Notes under the pieces: generated by a model
Databases searched by the model: none
What the model was told of the DNA's origin: nothing
Seen by the model: only the letters and a program-made list of their open reading frames with translations
Source of the DNA: Deltaproteobacteria bacterium
GTDB lineage: Bacteria > Desulfobacterota > DSM-4660 > Desulfatiglandales > HGW-15
Assembly (NCBI GenBank): GCA_016930835.1
Contig: JAFGGA010000150.1
Coordinates: forward strand, 1-35,970
Direction: 5' to 3'
DNA length: 35,970 nt
Part shown: piece after piece, positions 26,213 to 35,956 of the stretch
Numbering within the stretch: position 1 is the first letter of the stretch
Layout: each line of letters begins with the position of its first letter
Translations under genes and position numbers: made by a program

Positions 26213-27079
26213 ATGGATATCTTTATCTATGGCACGATTAACAGTGCCGCATTGGCACTCATGGCCTTAGGGTTTGCCCTGGTTTACGGCATCAGTCGCA
26301 TTCCGAATTTTGCCCACGGTGCTCTTTATGTCATCACAGGTTTTGTCACGTGGATCTGTCTACGATCTTTTCATCTCAATTATTTTCTCAGCATCCTACT
26401 GGCCATGATCATCACCGGCGTCATTGGCGCACTAATATATCAGTTCATATTGATACGTGTAAGAGGGATGTCCATCTCTGAAATTATCGCCTCTTACGCG
26501 ATCGGATTGGCCATATTGGAAGGTTTCAGATGGGGCGGATTTAAAGGAATGACCTACACACTTCCGGCTTTCGCTGACGGAACCATTATGATAGAAGGCA
26601 TTCCGGTAGATATGCAGCGCCTGTTTGTCGTAATCATCGGCGCTGCTGTCGTGGCCTTTCTTTGGGCCTTCACGCATTTTACTCGTCTCGGTCTGGCCCT
26701 TCGAGGCATGGCCCAAGATGAGCGGGCCGCCTTAATGCTGGGTATTGATTCGGATCGAATGGCGGTCGTGGCCATGGCCTTGGGAGCCATGCTTTCAGGG
26801 TTGGCGGCCATTGTTCTGTTACCTTTAGGGAATATCGTGGTCGAAAAAGGGTACGACGTCCTCATCCAGGCCATAGCCGTCTGTATCGTAGGTGGCCTGG
26901 GTAGCTGGATGGGCGCTGTGTTGGCCGCATTTATCATAGGATTCGCCCAGATTTTCACGGTGGTTTATTTAGGTGCCCACTTTCAAATGGTGGTCGCTTT
27001 ATTGGCCATTATCCTAACCCTTATTATAAGACCATCAGGCCTGTTCGGCAGGCAAAAAGAACTGGAAGAGAGGGTGTAG
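26213..27079 (+). CDS. ABC transporter permease, LivH type
   Basis: A 288-residue inner-membrane protein with ~8 hydrophobic segments. Hallmarks are ALALMALGFALVYGISRIPNFAHG at the N-terminus (the LivH pattern), a cytoplasmic ATPase-contact loop (TRLGLALRGMAQDERAALML) and GGLGSWMGAVLAA. It forms the translocation channel with the LivM-type partner 6 nt downstream. The ribosome site is AGGAAAG before the ATG. Confidence 0.93.
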   Translation: MDIFIYGTINSAALALMALGFALVYGISRIPNFAHGALYVITGFVTWICLRSFHLNYFLSILLAMIITGVIGALIYQFILIRVRGMSISEIIASYAIGLAILEGFRWGGFKGMTYTLPAFADGTIMIEGIPVDMQRLFVVIIGAAVVAFLWAFTHFTRLGLALRGMAQDERAALMLGIDSDRMAVVAMALGAMLSGLAAIVLLPLGNIVVEKGYDVLIQAIAVCIVGGLGSWMGAVLAAFIIGFAQIFTVVYLGAHFQMVVALLAIILTLIIRPSGLFGRQKELEERV

Positions 27080-27085
27080 TCTAAC

Positions 27086-28093
27086 ATGGAACAACGTCGC
27101 AAGGAAAGGCTGGATCGGGGTATTAAGGTCCGTTCGGACGGACTCTACGCCCTCATGTCCTGGAGGGAATTATCTTACCTGACACTACCCCGATTGGTTC
27201 TTATTATCGGAATGCTCATGCTGCCTTTTTTGATGCCTAATAGTTATTGGCAGCGGGTCATCTCCATAGTGTGTCTTTATGCACTTCTCGCCCTCAGTTT
27301 CGATTTTCTGGCACACTTTTTGGGTCTGGTTTCCCTCGGAGGGGCTTTCTTCATTGGTGTGGGAGGCTATCTCTCTGCCATTATGAATACCTCCCTCGGG
27401 CTCCCCCCCTTCATGGCCATCCCTCTGGCGACCCTTCTGGGGGCGGGGATTTGCACCCTTTTTCTGCTGCCATGCCTTCCCCTTCGAGGGGTCTATTTCG
27501 CGATCGTCACGCTGATGTACCCCCTTGCACTGGCAAGAGTGATTGAAGCCATGGATCTATTCGGTGGGACGGATGGGGTTCTGGGCGTGGATAGTTTTCC
27601 CAATCCCTGGGTGGAACAATATTTCGTCATCGCCATGGTTTTCCTTTTCATGTTCGGTACACGGCGGTTGGTCAATACAGATCTGGGACTCGTGCTCAGG
27701 GCGGTCAAGGACAATGATCAAGCCGTAAAGGCCTCGGGGATGAGCATCACATATTACAAGGCAATCGCCGTATTCATCGCATCCGCCATGGGTTGCTTGA
27801 GCGGTGCCTGTCTCGTGCATATCTATATGTGGGCGGGGATCTCGCTTTTTGCCTTGGACTTTTCCATACTCCCCATCGCCGCCACGGTTATTGGCGGCGG
27901 CGGGACTTTGGTGGGTCCGGTGTTGGGATGTTTTATCCTGGTCCCTATCTCCGAACTGCTCCGGGAATTCGGCACCCTTCGTATTGTTTTTTATTCATTG
28001 GTGCTGATGGCCTTTATTGTCTTTCGCAGCGAAGGCATTATGGTGTACGGGGAGCGAAAATACCATCAATTTGAAAGGTGGGTGAAGGTATGA
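27086..28093 (+). CDS. ABC transporter permease, LivM type
   Basis: A 335-residue inner-membrane protein with ~10 hydrophobic segments. LivM features are YALLALSFDFLAHFLGLVSLGG, FAIVTLMYPLALARV, GTDGVLGV and the ATPase-contact loop (TDLGLVLRAVKDNDQAVKAS). Its stop codon overlaps the ATPase start (ATGA), showing translational coupling. Second half of the transport channel. Confidence 0.93.
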   Translation: MEQRRKERLDRGIKVRSDGLYALMSWRELSYLTLPRLVLIIGMLMLPFLMPNSYWQRVISIVCLYALLALSFDFLAHFLGLVSLGGAFFIGVGGYLSAIMNTSLGLPPFMAIPLATLLGAGICTLFLLPCLPLRGVYFAIVTLMYPLALARVIEAMDLFGGTDGVLGVDSFPNPWVEQYFVIAMVFLFMFGTRRLVNTDLGLVLRAVKDNDQAVKASGMSITYYKAIAVFIASAMGCLSGACLVHIYMWAGISLFALDFSILPIAATVIGGGGTLVGPVLGCFILVPISELLREFGTLRIVFYSLVLMAFIVFRSEGIMVYGERKYHQFERWVKV

Positions 28094-28881
28094 AAAACGA
28101 CCAGGCGATCCTGAGAATCGATCATATCACCAAGGCCTTTGGGGGTATCTTGGCCCTCAATAGCGTGAGTTTTGATGTTCGCAAAGGCGAGATATTGGGT
28201 ATCATAGGACCGAACGGTTCTGGGAAAACCACCATTGTGAATTGTATTACGGGTTTTATTAAAATGACGTCAGGAAAGGTCTTTTTTCACGGAAGGGATA
28301 TCAGTGGTAAGCCGGCCCATAAGATCGCGGATATGGGTATTACACGGACCTTTCAAATTATGCGACCCTATTACAGCCTGCCTGCCTATAAAAACCTGGT
28401 GATCCCATTGTTCTCTCCTCGAGCGAAACGCACCGGCGGATGGAGAGGTGGCGGTCAACTTGGGGATCGTAATACCGTGGGGATCGATATCCTTGAAGAG
28501 ATCGGATTCGAACGGGATTCCTATGTTCCCTATAAAGCGGCCTCCACACTGCCTACCGGGTATTTGAAACGCCTCGAGCTCGCCAGGTGCCTGGCCCTCA
28601 AGCCGGAAATCATTCTCTGTGATGAGGTCTTTTCAGGCCTGAGCATGAGCGAAATCGCCAGTATGGTCCCCCTGATTGAACGTCTCCAAATGGATGGGAT
28701 CACCGTTATTATGATCGAGCACCGGCTCCGGGAACTCTTCCGGGTGGCCAATCGTGTAATGGTCATGAACTTCGGCGAAAAGCTTACGGAAGGAACGCCG
28801 GATGAAGTCATGGCGGATGAAAAGGTCAAAGAGGCCTATTTCGGTTCGGAAGAAGTGGAGGAGGTTATGACCTATGCTTAA
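28090..28881 (+). CDS. ABC transporter ATPase, LivG type, atypical signature
   Basis: A 263-residue ATPase from ATG 28090, which overlaps the LivM stop as ATGA (a GTG at 28078 is less likely). It has Walker A GPNGSGKT, Walker B IILCDE followed by Val where Pro is usual, and the H-loop IEHR. The ABC signature reads LPTGYLKRLELAR instead of LSYGQQRRLEIAR, so the Gln and first Ser of LSGGQ are replaced. Similar DEV-type variants exist in amide/urea-like LivG proteins, so it may still be active. It couples ATP hydrolysis to import together with the LivF-type partner. Confidence 0.9.
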   Translation: MKNDQAILRIDHITKAFGGILALNSVSFDVRKGEILGIIGPNGSGKTTIVNCITGFIKMTSGKVFFHGRDISGKPAHKIADMGITRTFQIMRPYYSLPAYKNLVIPLFSPRAKRTGGWRGGGQLGDRNTVGIDILEEIGFERDSYVPYKAASTLPTGYLKRLELARCLALKPEIILCDEVFSGLSMSEIASMVPLIERLQMDGITVIMIEHRLRELFRVANRVMVMNFGEKLTEGTPDEVMADEKVKEAYFGSEEVEEVMTYA

Positions 28882-29629
28882 GGCCACGGACCTGATGGTG
28901 TTTTATGAGAATATGCTGGCGCTTAATAATATCAGCATCACATGTGCCGACAAACAAATCATCGGCGTATTCGGGGCCAATAGCGCCGGCAAATCCACAC
29001 TTATGTATACCCTGTCCGGCATTATGGATGATATCCAAAAGAAGGAGGGGATGGCGGGCGGGGAAAGGATCACGGTTCTTGGGCGGATCCAGTATCTGGA
29101 ACGGGATATCACGGATCTCAAGCCGAGTATCCGGGCAAAGCGAGGAATGGTCTTATGCCCGGAAAGGCGCAGGATATTCAACGAAAGCAGTGTGATGGAA
29201 AACCTACGGATCGGGGGTTATCTCGCCACAAAGAAACAGTCCAAAGAGACACTTGATTACATCTTTGAATTATTTCCGCCTCTTCAAAAACTGAAAAAAC
29301 GGATCGGCGGGTTTTTAAGCGGCGGGGAACAGCAGATGTTGGCCATTGGCCGAGCACTCATGGCTCAACCGAAATTGCTCCTATTGGATGAACCGCTGAT
29401 GGGTCTGAGCCCCTTGATCCAATCTATCCTGGTTCGTGCCACCAGGAAGATCAGAGATAAAAGGGGTATTTCGATCATTGTGACCGAGCAATATGCACGA
29501 CCTGTCCTGCCGATTGTCGATTATGCTTATATCTTGGAAAATGGCGCCGCCGTACTCGAGGGCCCCCATGATGAAATATTAAACAATCCCGATGTACGTT
29601 CCGCATATTTCGGGGTGTCTGAGGAATAA
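28874..29629 (+). CDS. ABC transporter ATPase, LivF type
   Basis: A 251-residue ATPase overlapping the LivG-type gene by 8 nt. It has Walker A GANSAGKST (Ser in place of the usual Gly before Ala), signature LSGGEQQ and Walker B LLLLDEP. It has an extra ~15 residues (KKEGMAGGERITVL) between Walker A and the DIT segment compared with typical LivF. The switch position is reported as TEQYAR, where LivF proteins usually have EQN/EQ. It partners the LivG-type subunit. Confidence 0.92.
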   Translation: MLKATDLMVFYENMLALNNISITCADKQIIGVFGANSAGKSTLMYTLSGIMDDIQKKEGMAGGERITVLGRIQYLERDITDLKPSIRAKRGMVLCPERRRIFNESSVMENLRIGGYLATKKQSKETLDYIFELFPPLQKLKKRIGGFLSGGEQQMLAIGRALMAQPKLLLLDEPLMGLSPLIQSILVRATRKIRDKRGISIIVTEQYARPVLPIVDYAYILENGAAVLEGPHDEILNNPDVRSAYFGVSEE

Positions 29630-29634
29630 TAGGG

Positions 29635-31299
29635 ATGAAAATTTCATGTGATGAATTGGAGAAAGAACTTACATTTACTCGATTTGACCGAATGTGCGAA
29701 CGATTCCCGGAAAAGACCGCCATCATCTTTCTGGGAACACGGTTCTCCTATGCCCATTTAAAAGAATTAAGTGAAAGATTCGCCGGCGCCCTTCTGGGTT
29801 TGGGGGTTCATAAAGGTGACCGGGTGATGGTCTATATCTCCAATTCGATACAATGGGTCATCTCTTTTCTGGCTATCCAAAAAATGGGGGCCGTGCTGGT
29901 ACCGGTCTCTCCCATATATACCTCCTTTGAAATCGAATACATGATCAATGATTCCGGTGCTGAAACCATTATCTGCCTGGATACGAATTTCTGCTATGTC
30001 AAGGAGGTGTTTTTAAAAACCGGCCTTAAAAGGGCCATCGTGACCAATCTTGTGGACCTGCTTCCATTCTGGAAACGGTGGATGGGCATGATGTTTGATA
30101 AGATTCCCACAGGAAATGTGGATCGCGATAACCGGGTCTATTCCTTTAAATCACTCTTAAGACATCCCCCTTTAACCCGATCACCTGACATCGACCCATG
30201 GAGGGATCTCTCCTATATCCTGTATACAGGGGGAACCACCGGTTTCCCCAAAGGCGTGCCCGGCAATCATATCGGGATGACCTCCTACATAAATGATGTG
30301 ACGGAAGATGTGGCGGGCAATCACCTTAAGGAGGGCGAGGACGTCTACATCGCCGTCAATCCTTTGTTTCATATTATGGCCCTCGGGCTTTTCATGGCCG
30401 TTGGGCTGAATAAGGGAAATACCACCCTGTTGATGCCTGTTCCCCAGGTGGACGCCATTCTGGAAACCATTGAACAATATAAAGCGAGATGGATCTTGGG
30501 CGTACCCGCCCTTTATCGCATGATCTTGGAAAATGACCGTCTGGATCAATATGATATCAGTTCATTGCTTTATTGCTATTGCGGTGGTGACGTGCTCCCT
30601 GTTGAAGTTTTTAATCGCTGGAAAAGCTATTGGGGGAATCCCATATATCAGGTATACGGTTCAACCGAGGCCGGACATGTCACCTACAGCAGGATTGATG
30701 GGAATCCAAAGCCGACCACCATTGGTGCCCCCCTTATGAGTCGGGAATGCATGGTTGTTGATCCGGACACCCTCGCCCCTGTTCCATTTGGCCAAAGCGG
30801 TGAACTATTGGTGACATCGCCCTATACCATCAAGGAGTACTGGAACAAGCCTGAGGAAACAAGCCAATCATATGTGGAGATCAACGGCAAAATCTTTTAC
30901 CGTATGAGTGATTTTGTGAGTCAAGATGCCGACGGCCAACTTGTCTATATGGAACGATCCGCTGACATCATCAAGCACAAGGGATATCGGGTCTCGGCTT
31001 CCGAGGTGGAGGCCGTGCTACAGAATCATCCCACGGTCATCGGTGCTTGTGTGGTGGGGATTCCGGACAAAAAGGTCGGCGAACGGATCAAGGCGATTGT
31101 GGTATTGAAAGAAGACGCCAGAGGTGTAAGCGGAGCCGATTTAATTAAGTGGTGCCGGGAAAGGCTCGCGTCTTATAAAGTCCCAGGATATATTGAATTC
31201 AGGGATATGCTCCCGAAATCCAAGGTCGGGAAGCTGCTTCGAAGAGAAATCCGGGATGAAGAGCGGAGACGGATGTCCAAGCAAAAAAGGGCATCTTAA
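29635..31299 (+). CDS. Acyl-CoA synthetase (AMP-forming)
   Basis: A 554-residue member of the ANL superfamily. It has the P-loop-like motif YTGGTTGFPKG (~197-207), YGSTEAGH (~340-347), the hinge region GYRVSASEVE (~449-458) and the catalytic-lysine segment SKVGKLLRRE (~530). It activates a carboxylic acid with ATP to an acyl-AMP and then an acyl-CoA. It starts 5 nt after the ABC ATPase, so it is expected to activate the imported compound. The chain type (fatty, aromatic or branched) is not resolvable. A few hydrophobic segments hint at membrane association. Confidence 0.92.
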   Translation: MKISCDELEKELTFTRFDRMCERFPEKTAIIFLGTRFSYAHLKELSERFAGALLGLGVHKGDRVMVYISNSIQWVISFLAIQKMGAVLVPVSPIYTSFEIEYMINDSGAETIICLDTNFCYVKEVFLKTGLKRAIVTNLVDLLPFWKRWMGMMFDKIPTGNVDRDNRVYSFKSLLRHPPLTRSPDIDPWRDLSYILYTGGTTGFPKGVPGNHIGMTSYINDVTEDVAGNHLKEGEDVYIAVNPLFHIMALGLFMAVGLNKGNTTLLMPVPQVDAILETIEQYKARWILGVPALYRMILENDRLDQYDISSLLYCYCGGDVLPVEVFNRWKSYWGNPIYQVYGSTEAGHVTYSRIDGNPKPTTIGAPLMSRECMVVDPDTLAPVPFGQSGELLVTSPYTIKEYWNKPEETSQSYVEINGKIFYRMSDFVSQDADGQLVYMERSADIIKHKGYRVSASEVEAVLQNHPTVIGACVVGIPDKKVGERIKAIVVLKEDARGVSGADLIKWCRERLASYKVPGYIEFRDMLPKSKVGKLLRREIRDEERRRMSKQKRAS

Positions 31300-31347
31300 T
31301 GCCATGGTCGAAGGATCATATCCGCTCAGAAGGGATAAGGGAGTCAC

Positions 31348-31863
31348 ATGTCAAAAAGCATATTAACGAATAAACGTATCTTAGCAGTTGATGATGAACC
31401 GGATGTGTTGGAGTCCCTTGAAGAGTTATTAGAAGGATTTGAAGGTCTGATCCTTGATAAGGCATATAATTACGATGACGGTTATCATCTGCTAAGATCC
31501 TGGAGTTATGATGCGGTCATCTTGGATATCATGGGAGTCCGAGGGTTTGATCTCCTCAATGCGGCGGTTAGTCTTGGCTTCCCGAGCATCATGCTGACGG
31601 CCCATGCCCTTTCCATAGAAAACCTGAAAAAATCCATTCAAATGGGTGCACGGGCCTTCCTTCCAAAAGAGAAGATGGTCGAGATTGTGCCTTTCCTGGA
31701 AGATGTTCTGGGATTGGAATATCATAGCGCATGGCGCCGCTCGTTTGAGCGTCTCAAGAGTGTATTTAAATCAAGCTTCGGTGAGGATTGGCATAAGAAC
31801 GAAAAAATATTTTTGCAGGAGATAACATCAGGCCAATATGACCCGACTATTTTAAGGAAATAA
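31348..31863 (+). CDS. Response regulator with short C-terminal extension
   Basis: A 171-residue protein. The receiver domain covers ~8-125 (AVDDEPDVLES, phospho-acceptor Asp60 in AVILDIMG, LTAHA, LPKEK). The ~45-residue C-terminal tail (SFERLKSVFKSSFGEDWHKN) is not a recognised output domain. The ribosome site AAGGGAG precedes the ATG. It lies 48 nt after the ligase gene, probably the last gene of the sigma-54 operon. It may feed back on the upstream kinase, a guess from position. Confidence 0.82.
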   Translation: MSKSILTNKRILAVDDEPDVLESLEELLEGFEGLILDKAYNYDDGYHLLRSWSYDAVILDIMGVRGFDLLNAAVSLGFPSIMLTAHALSIENLKKSIQMGARAFLPKEKMVEIVPFLEDVLGLEYHSAWRRSFERLKSVFKSSFGEDWHKNEKIFLQEITSGQYDPTILRK

Positions 31864-31912
31864 ATCAACCGTCTTGTAAGAACCGCTTTACATCATCTCT
31901 ATAATGAATGTT

Positions 31913-32146
31913 TCATTTTTTTCTTTCTTCATCGATGTATTCTTTAACTTGATTTTCATTTTCACCAAAACTCCCCGAGGTCAGACCGGAAAGCTTTTCC
32001 GTAAAAGAAGTAATAGGCTGAAGGATGATCCTATTTTCTTCCCTGCTTATCAATATTTTCGTGCCTGATTTTATATCCATCTCTTTCCGGAGACTTGCAG
32101 GCAAAACGATATACCCTCTGTTTGAAACCGTCACCCTTTCCAGCAT
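31913..32146 (-). CDS. AbrB/MazE-type DNA-binding protein (solitary antitoxin-like)
   Basis: A 77-residue SpoVT/AbrB-fold protein: VTVSNRGYIVLPASLRKEMDI and KILISREENRIILQPI form the swapped-hairpin DNA-binding fold, followed by an acidic tail typical of VapB/MazE antitoxins. The ribosome site AGGAGG lies ~10 nt upstream. No PIN or MazF toxin gene is adjacent on either side, so it may be an orphan antitoxin or a stand-alone regulator. Confidence 0.8.
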   Translation of the reverse strand: MLERVTVSNRGYIVLPASLRKEMDIKSGTKILISREENRIILQPITSFTEKLSGLTSGSFGENENQVKEYIDEERKK

Positions 32147-32236
32147 CTTGCTGACACCTCCTGAATTTTCTGCAGGAACAATATTATGCTGCTTAGTAGT
32201 GAAATATCAAACATATTGGAGAATTTCGTATAAAGC

Positions 32237-32522
32237 TTAAGAACGAACCATTTCCTCTTTCTCGTGACGAGAGTTTAGAATAGACGGACCAAACCCGCCG
32301 GGTCATGTGGCTGAGACCTCTTCTGGTTTTAATGACCTGAATCAACTTTTCTTCAGGAAAAATTGACCTCAATTTCCTGAGGTTTTCATCATTTTCAAAA
32401 TCCAGCACCCAGGCAATAACATTATCCGCGTGTTGATCAAGGTCTATCTTTACCGAATCCCAGAACAGTCCTTGGCTAAAGATCGTCTTTGGATCTTTTG
32501 AGGAAAGCTCTTTTGGATTCAT
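32237..32522 (-). pseudogene. DUF6922-like protein, frameshifted near the C-terminus
   Basis: From ATG 32522 the frame encodes LFWDSVKIDLDQHADNVIAW, then RSIFPEEKLIQVIKTRRGLS and MTRRVW, which fits my recollection of DUF6922 (LFWD, H-x-I, RVLE, LS-T-W). As read, the frame continues to 32193 with unrelated sequence after VWS. Skipping one base near 32283 gives VWS-SILNSRHEKEEMVRS and a stop at 32237-32239, which fits the usual family ending. It is therefore probably a frameshifted remnant. DUF6922 proteins often sit beside toxin-antitoxin or abortive-infection genes. Confidence 0.55.
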
Positions 32523-32588
32523 TGTTGCACCGCCATAAATCAAAAGATTTCTATCCTGCGCAAACACAGGTATTTAAGGTAAGCGTTT

Positions 32589-32636
32589 CGTCATTCCGGA
32601 CAAGCGATGCCATGCATCGCGCGATCCGGAGTCCAG
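32589..32636. repeat. Palindromic intergenic repeat (copy 5 of 5)
   Basis: CGTCATTCCGG (32589-32599) and CCGGAGTCCAG (32626-32636) flank an inner 7-bp stem GCGATGC/GCATCGC with a 3-nt loop. Confidence 0.75.
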
Positions 32637-32825
32637 TCCGACCGCTAACTTGGCTAGCCGGTTTAATCAAATTTGGAGCTTCATGTCAAATGTAATTATT
32701 GTACTTTAATATTGAGTTTACTATAATTAATTAAAGTGGTAAAGAATAATCCTTCTGGAAAGCACGGCCTCTTCTTAATAAAGAAGATCCTGCTGAACAA
32801 AATAAATTCACCTGGAGTATTGACG

Positions 32826-34451
<1,626 letters not shown>

Positions 34452-34552
34452 ACGAATGTTTTATAACATTAAAATCTAGATACGCCTCCAAGAGGAATGG
34501 CAATGAATGCAAATGATCTTGATATTGAGAAAATAAAAAAAAAGGTGTTTCA

Positions 34553-34856
34553 ATGGATAAAATCCCGAATACTATAAAAGAGAGCGTGCAAAAATTCATT
34601 AATGCCGCAAAAAAACAATATCGAATTGAAGAAGCATATCTTTATGTCTCCCACGCTAAAGGAAATGCTTCATTTTGGAGTGATATCGACATTGCATTGA
34701 TTTCACCCGATTTTAAGGAAGATGTATTCGAGGAACGTTTAGCAATAATGCATATCGCAGCCGAAATAGACGACAGAATAGAGCCCTACACTTTTACATG
34801 ACTAACATTTAACAATGATAATCCTCTTGCCGATGAAATACAAAAAATGGGAATTA
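34553..34856 (+). pseudogene. MNT-type nucleotidyltransferase with internal stop, interrupted by IS630
   Basis: The frame from ATG 34553 (AAGGTG upstream) encodes 82 residues of a minimal nucleotidyltransferase: SHAKGNASFWSDIDIALIS, with Val before Ser where Gly is normal in the GS motif. It stops at TGA 34799-34801. Reading on in the same frame gives LTFNNDNPLADEIQKMGI, which fits the expected C-terminus, so the TGA is a nonsense change. The inverted repeat of the IS630 element begins at 34854, within the last codons. MNT proteins usually pair with a HEPN toxin. No HEPN gene is in the window. Confidence 0.75.
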
Positions 34857-34899
34857 TACTGAGTGCCATAATTAATTGCGCATAAATAAAAAATGTGTT

Positions 34900-35421
34900 A
34901 TGATGCTTTTCATGAAAGCATCTAAAATAACAGATACGGAAAATGTCATTTTCATCCTCCACGATGAAATACGTCGGACAGATGAGGCACGCTATGACCA
35001 TAGACTCCATGCTATACTTCTTGTTGCCCAAGGCATGAGTAGCAGACAAGCTGCTCAATACCTTGGGGATTCACCAAGGACTGTAGCATACTGGGTTCAA
35101 AGGTTCGAATCTGAAGGTCTTGCCGGACTTGCTGATGCGGATCGACCTGGAAGACCTACAAAGTTAAATCAGAAACAGGTAAACAAAATAGAGAGTGCTT
35201 TGCGTAATTCACCTTTGGATTATGGATTATCCGTCAATTTATGGGACGGTAAAACATTATCTACTTTCATCCAACAGGAATTTGGAATCCAATTAGGTGT
35301 ACGCCAATGTCAACGTATATTCCGACAATTAGGGTTTCGGCTTAGGAAATCACGTTCGAAGATAGCTAATTCTGACCCCTCCAAAAAAGAGGACTTTAAA
35401 AAAAATTCTCAAACTCATTAA
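34900..35421 (+). CDS. IS630 transposase, N-terminal DNA-binding part (OrfA)
   Basis: About 174 residues from ATG 34900 (34903 and 34912 are equally possible). It has a helix-turn-helix of IS630 type (AILLVAQGMSSRQAAQYLG, TVAYWVQRFESEGLAGLAD), the DRPGRP linker and a second winged-helix part (LSTFIQQEFGIQLGVRQCQRIFRQLG). The frame ends at 35421, just after the A8 tract at 35398-35405. Without a frame change the catalytic domain is not made. Confidence 0.85.
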   Translation: MMLFMKASKITDTENVIFILHDEIRRTDEARYDHRLHAILLVAQGMSSRQAAQYLGDSPRTVAYWVQRFESEGLAGLADADRPGRPTKLNQKQVNKIESALRNSPLDYGLSVNLWDGKTLSTFIQQEFGIQLGVRQCQRIFRQLGFRLRKSRSKIANSDPSKKEDFKKNSQTH

Positions 35422-35956
35422 GGATGATAAATACGATATTTGGTCACTTGATGAAGTTCATTTTCAACAATATGGTTCCCGTTGTCGTATGTGGATACCA
35501 CCTGAAATCAAAGAACCTATTCTATTACATCATCCTACACGTGCCAGCGTTGGCTATTATGGAGCAGTAAGGCTTCGTGATGGTAAATTTGTATATAAAC
35601 CTGAATGGGAGAAATTTGATGGTGAAACATTTTTTTCCTTTCTTAAATATTTAAGAAGGATGAGCTCTCATTCAGGACGCAAAGTAATTATTATAAGTGA
35701 CAACGCCCGATATCACCACGCCAAACTACATAAAACTTGGCGTGAAAAGTGTTCGAAAAGATTCGAGTTAATGTTTTTACCTCCATATAGCCCGGAATTA
35801 AATCCTATTGAACGTGTCTGGAAACTTACACGAAGGATGGCCGTTCATAATAGATATTTCCCTTCTTTACAAAGTGTTGTGGAGGCTGTTGAGTCGGTAT
35901 TTAATATTTGGGCTTCTGGTAATAATATATTGATTAAATTATGCGCAATTATATAA
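35399..35956 (+). pseudogene. IS630 transposase, DDE catalytic part (OrfB frame)
   Basis: The frame offset by +1 (equivalently -2) from OrfA. From the A8 tract it reads KKILKLIKDDKYDIWSLDEV (first catalytic Asp at 35450-35452), then VIIISDNARYHHA (second Asp) and PPYSPELNPIERVW (Glu). All three DDE residues are present. The only ATG (35489) lies after the first Asp, so independent translation would give a non-catalytic protein. A single-base change, or transcriptional slippage on A8, would be needed to join it to OrfA. Confidence 0.8.

Noticed and set aside
31913-32146. Complete toxin-antitoxin pair with the AbrB-type gene
   Set aside because: No PIN, MazF or other toxin frame is adjacent; the nearest gene is the frameshifted DUF6922-like one.
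34503-34574. Possible 23-codon leader peptide before the MNT gene
   Set aside because: It overlaps the MNT start, has no regulatory structure near it and is A-rich; no support as a gene.
34799-34801. In-frame TGA in the MNT gene as a selenocysteine codon
   Set aside because: MNT proteins have no Sec or Cys at this position, and the IS insertion just downstream supports gene decay.
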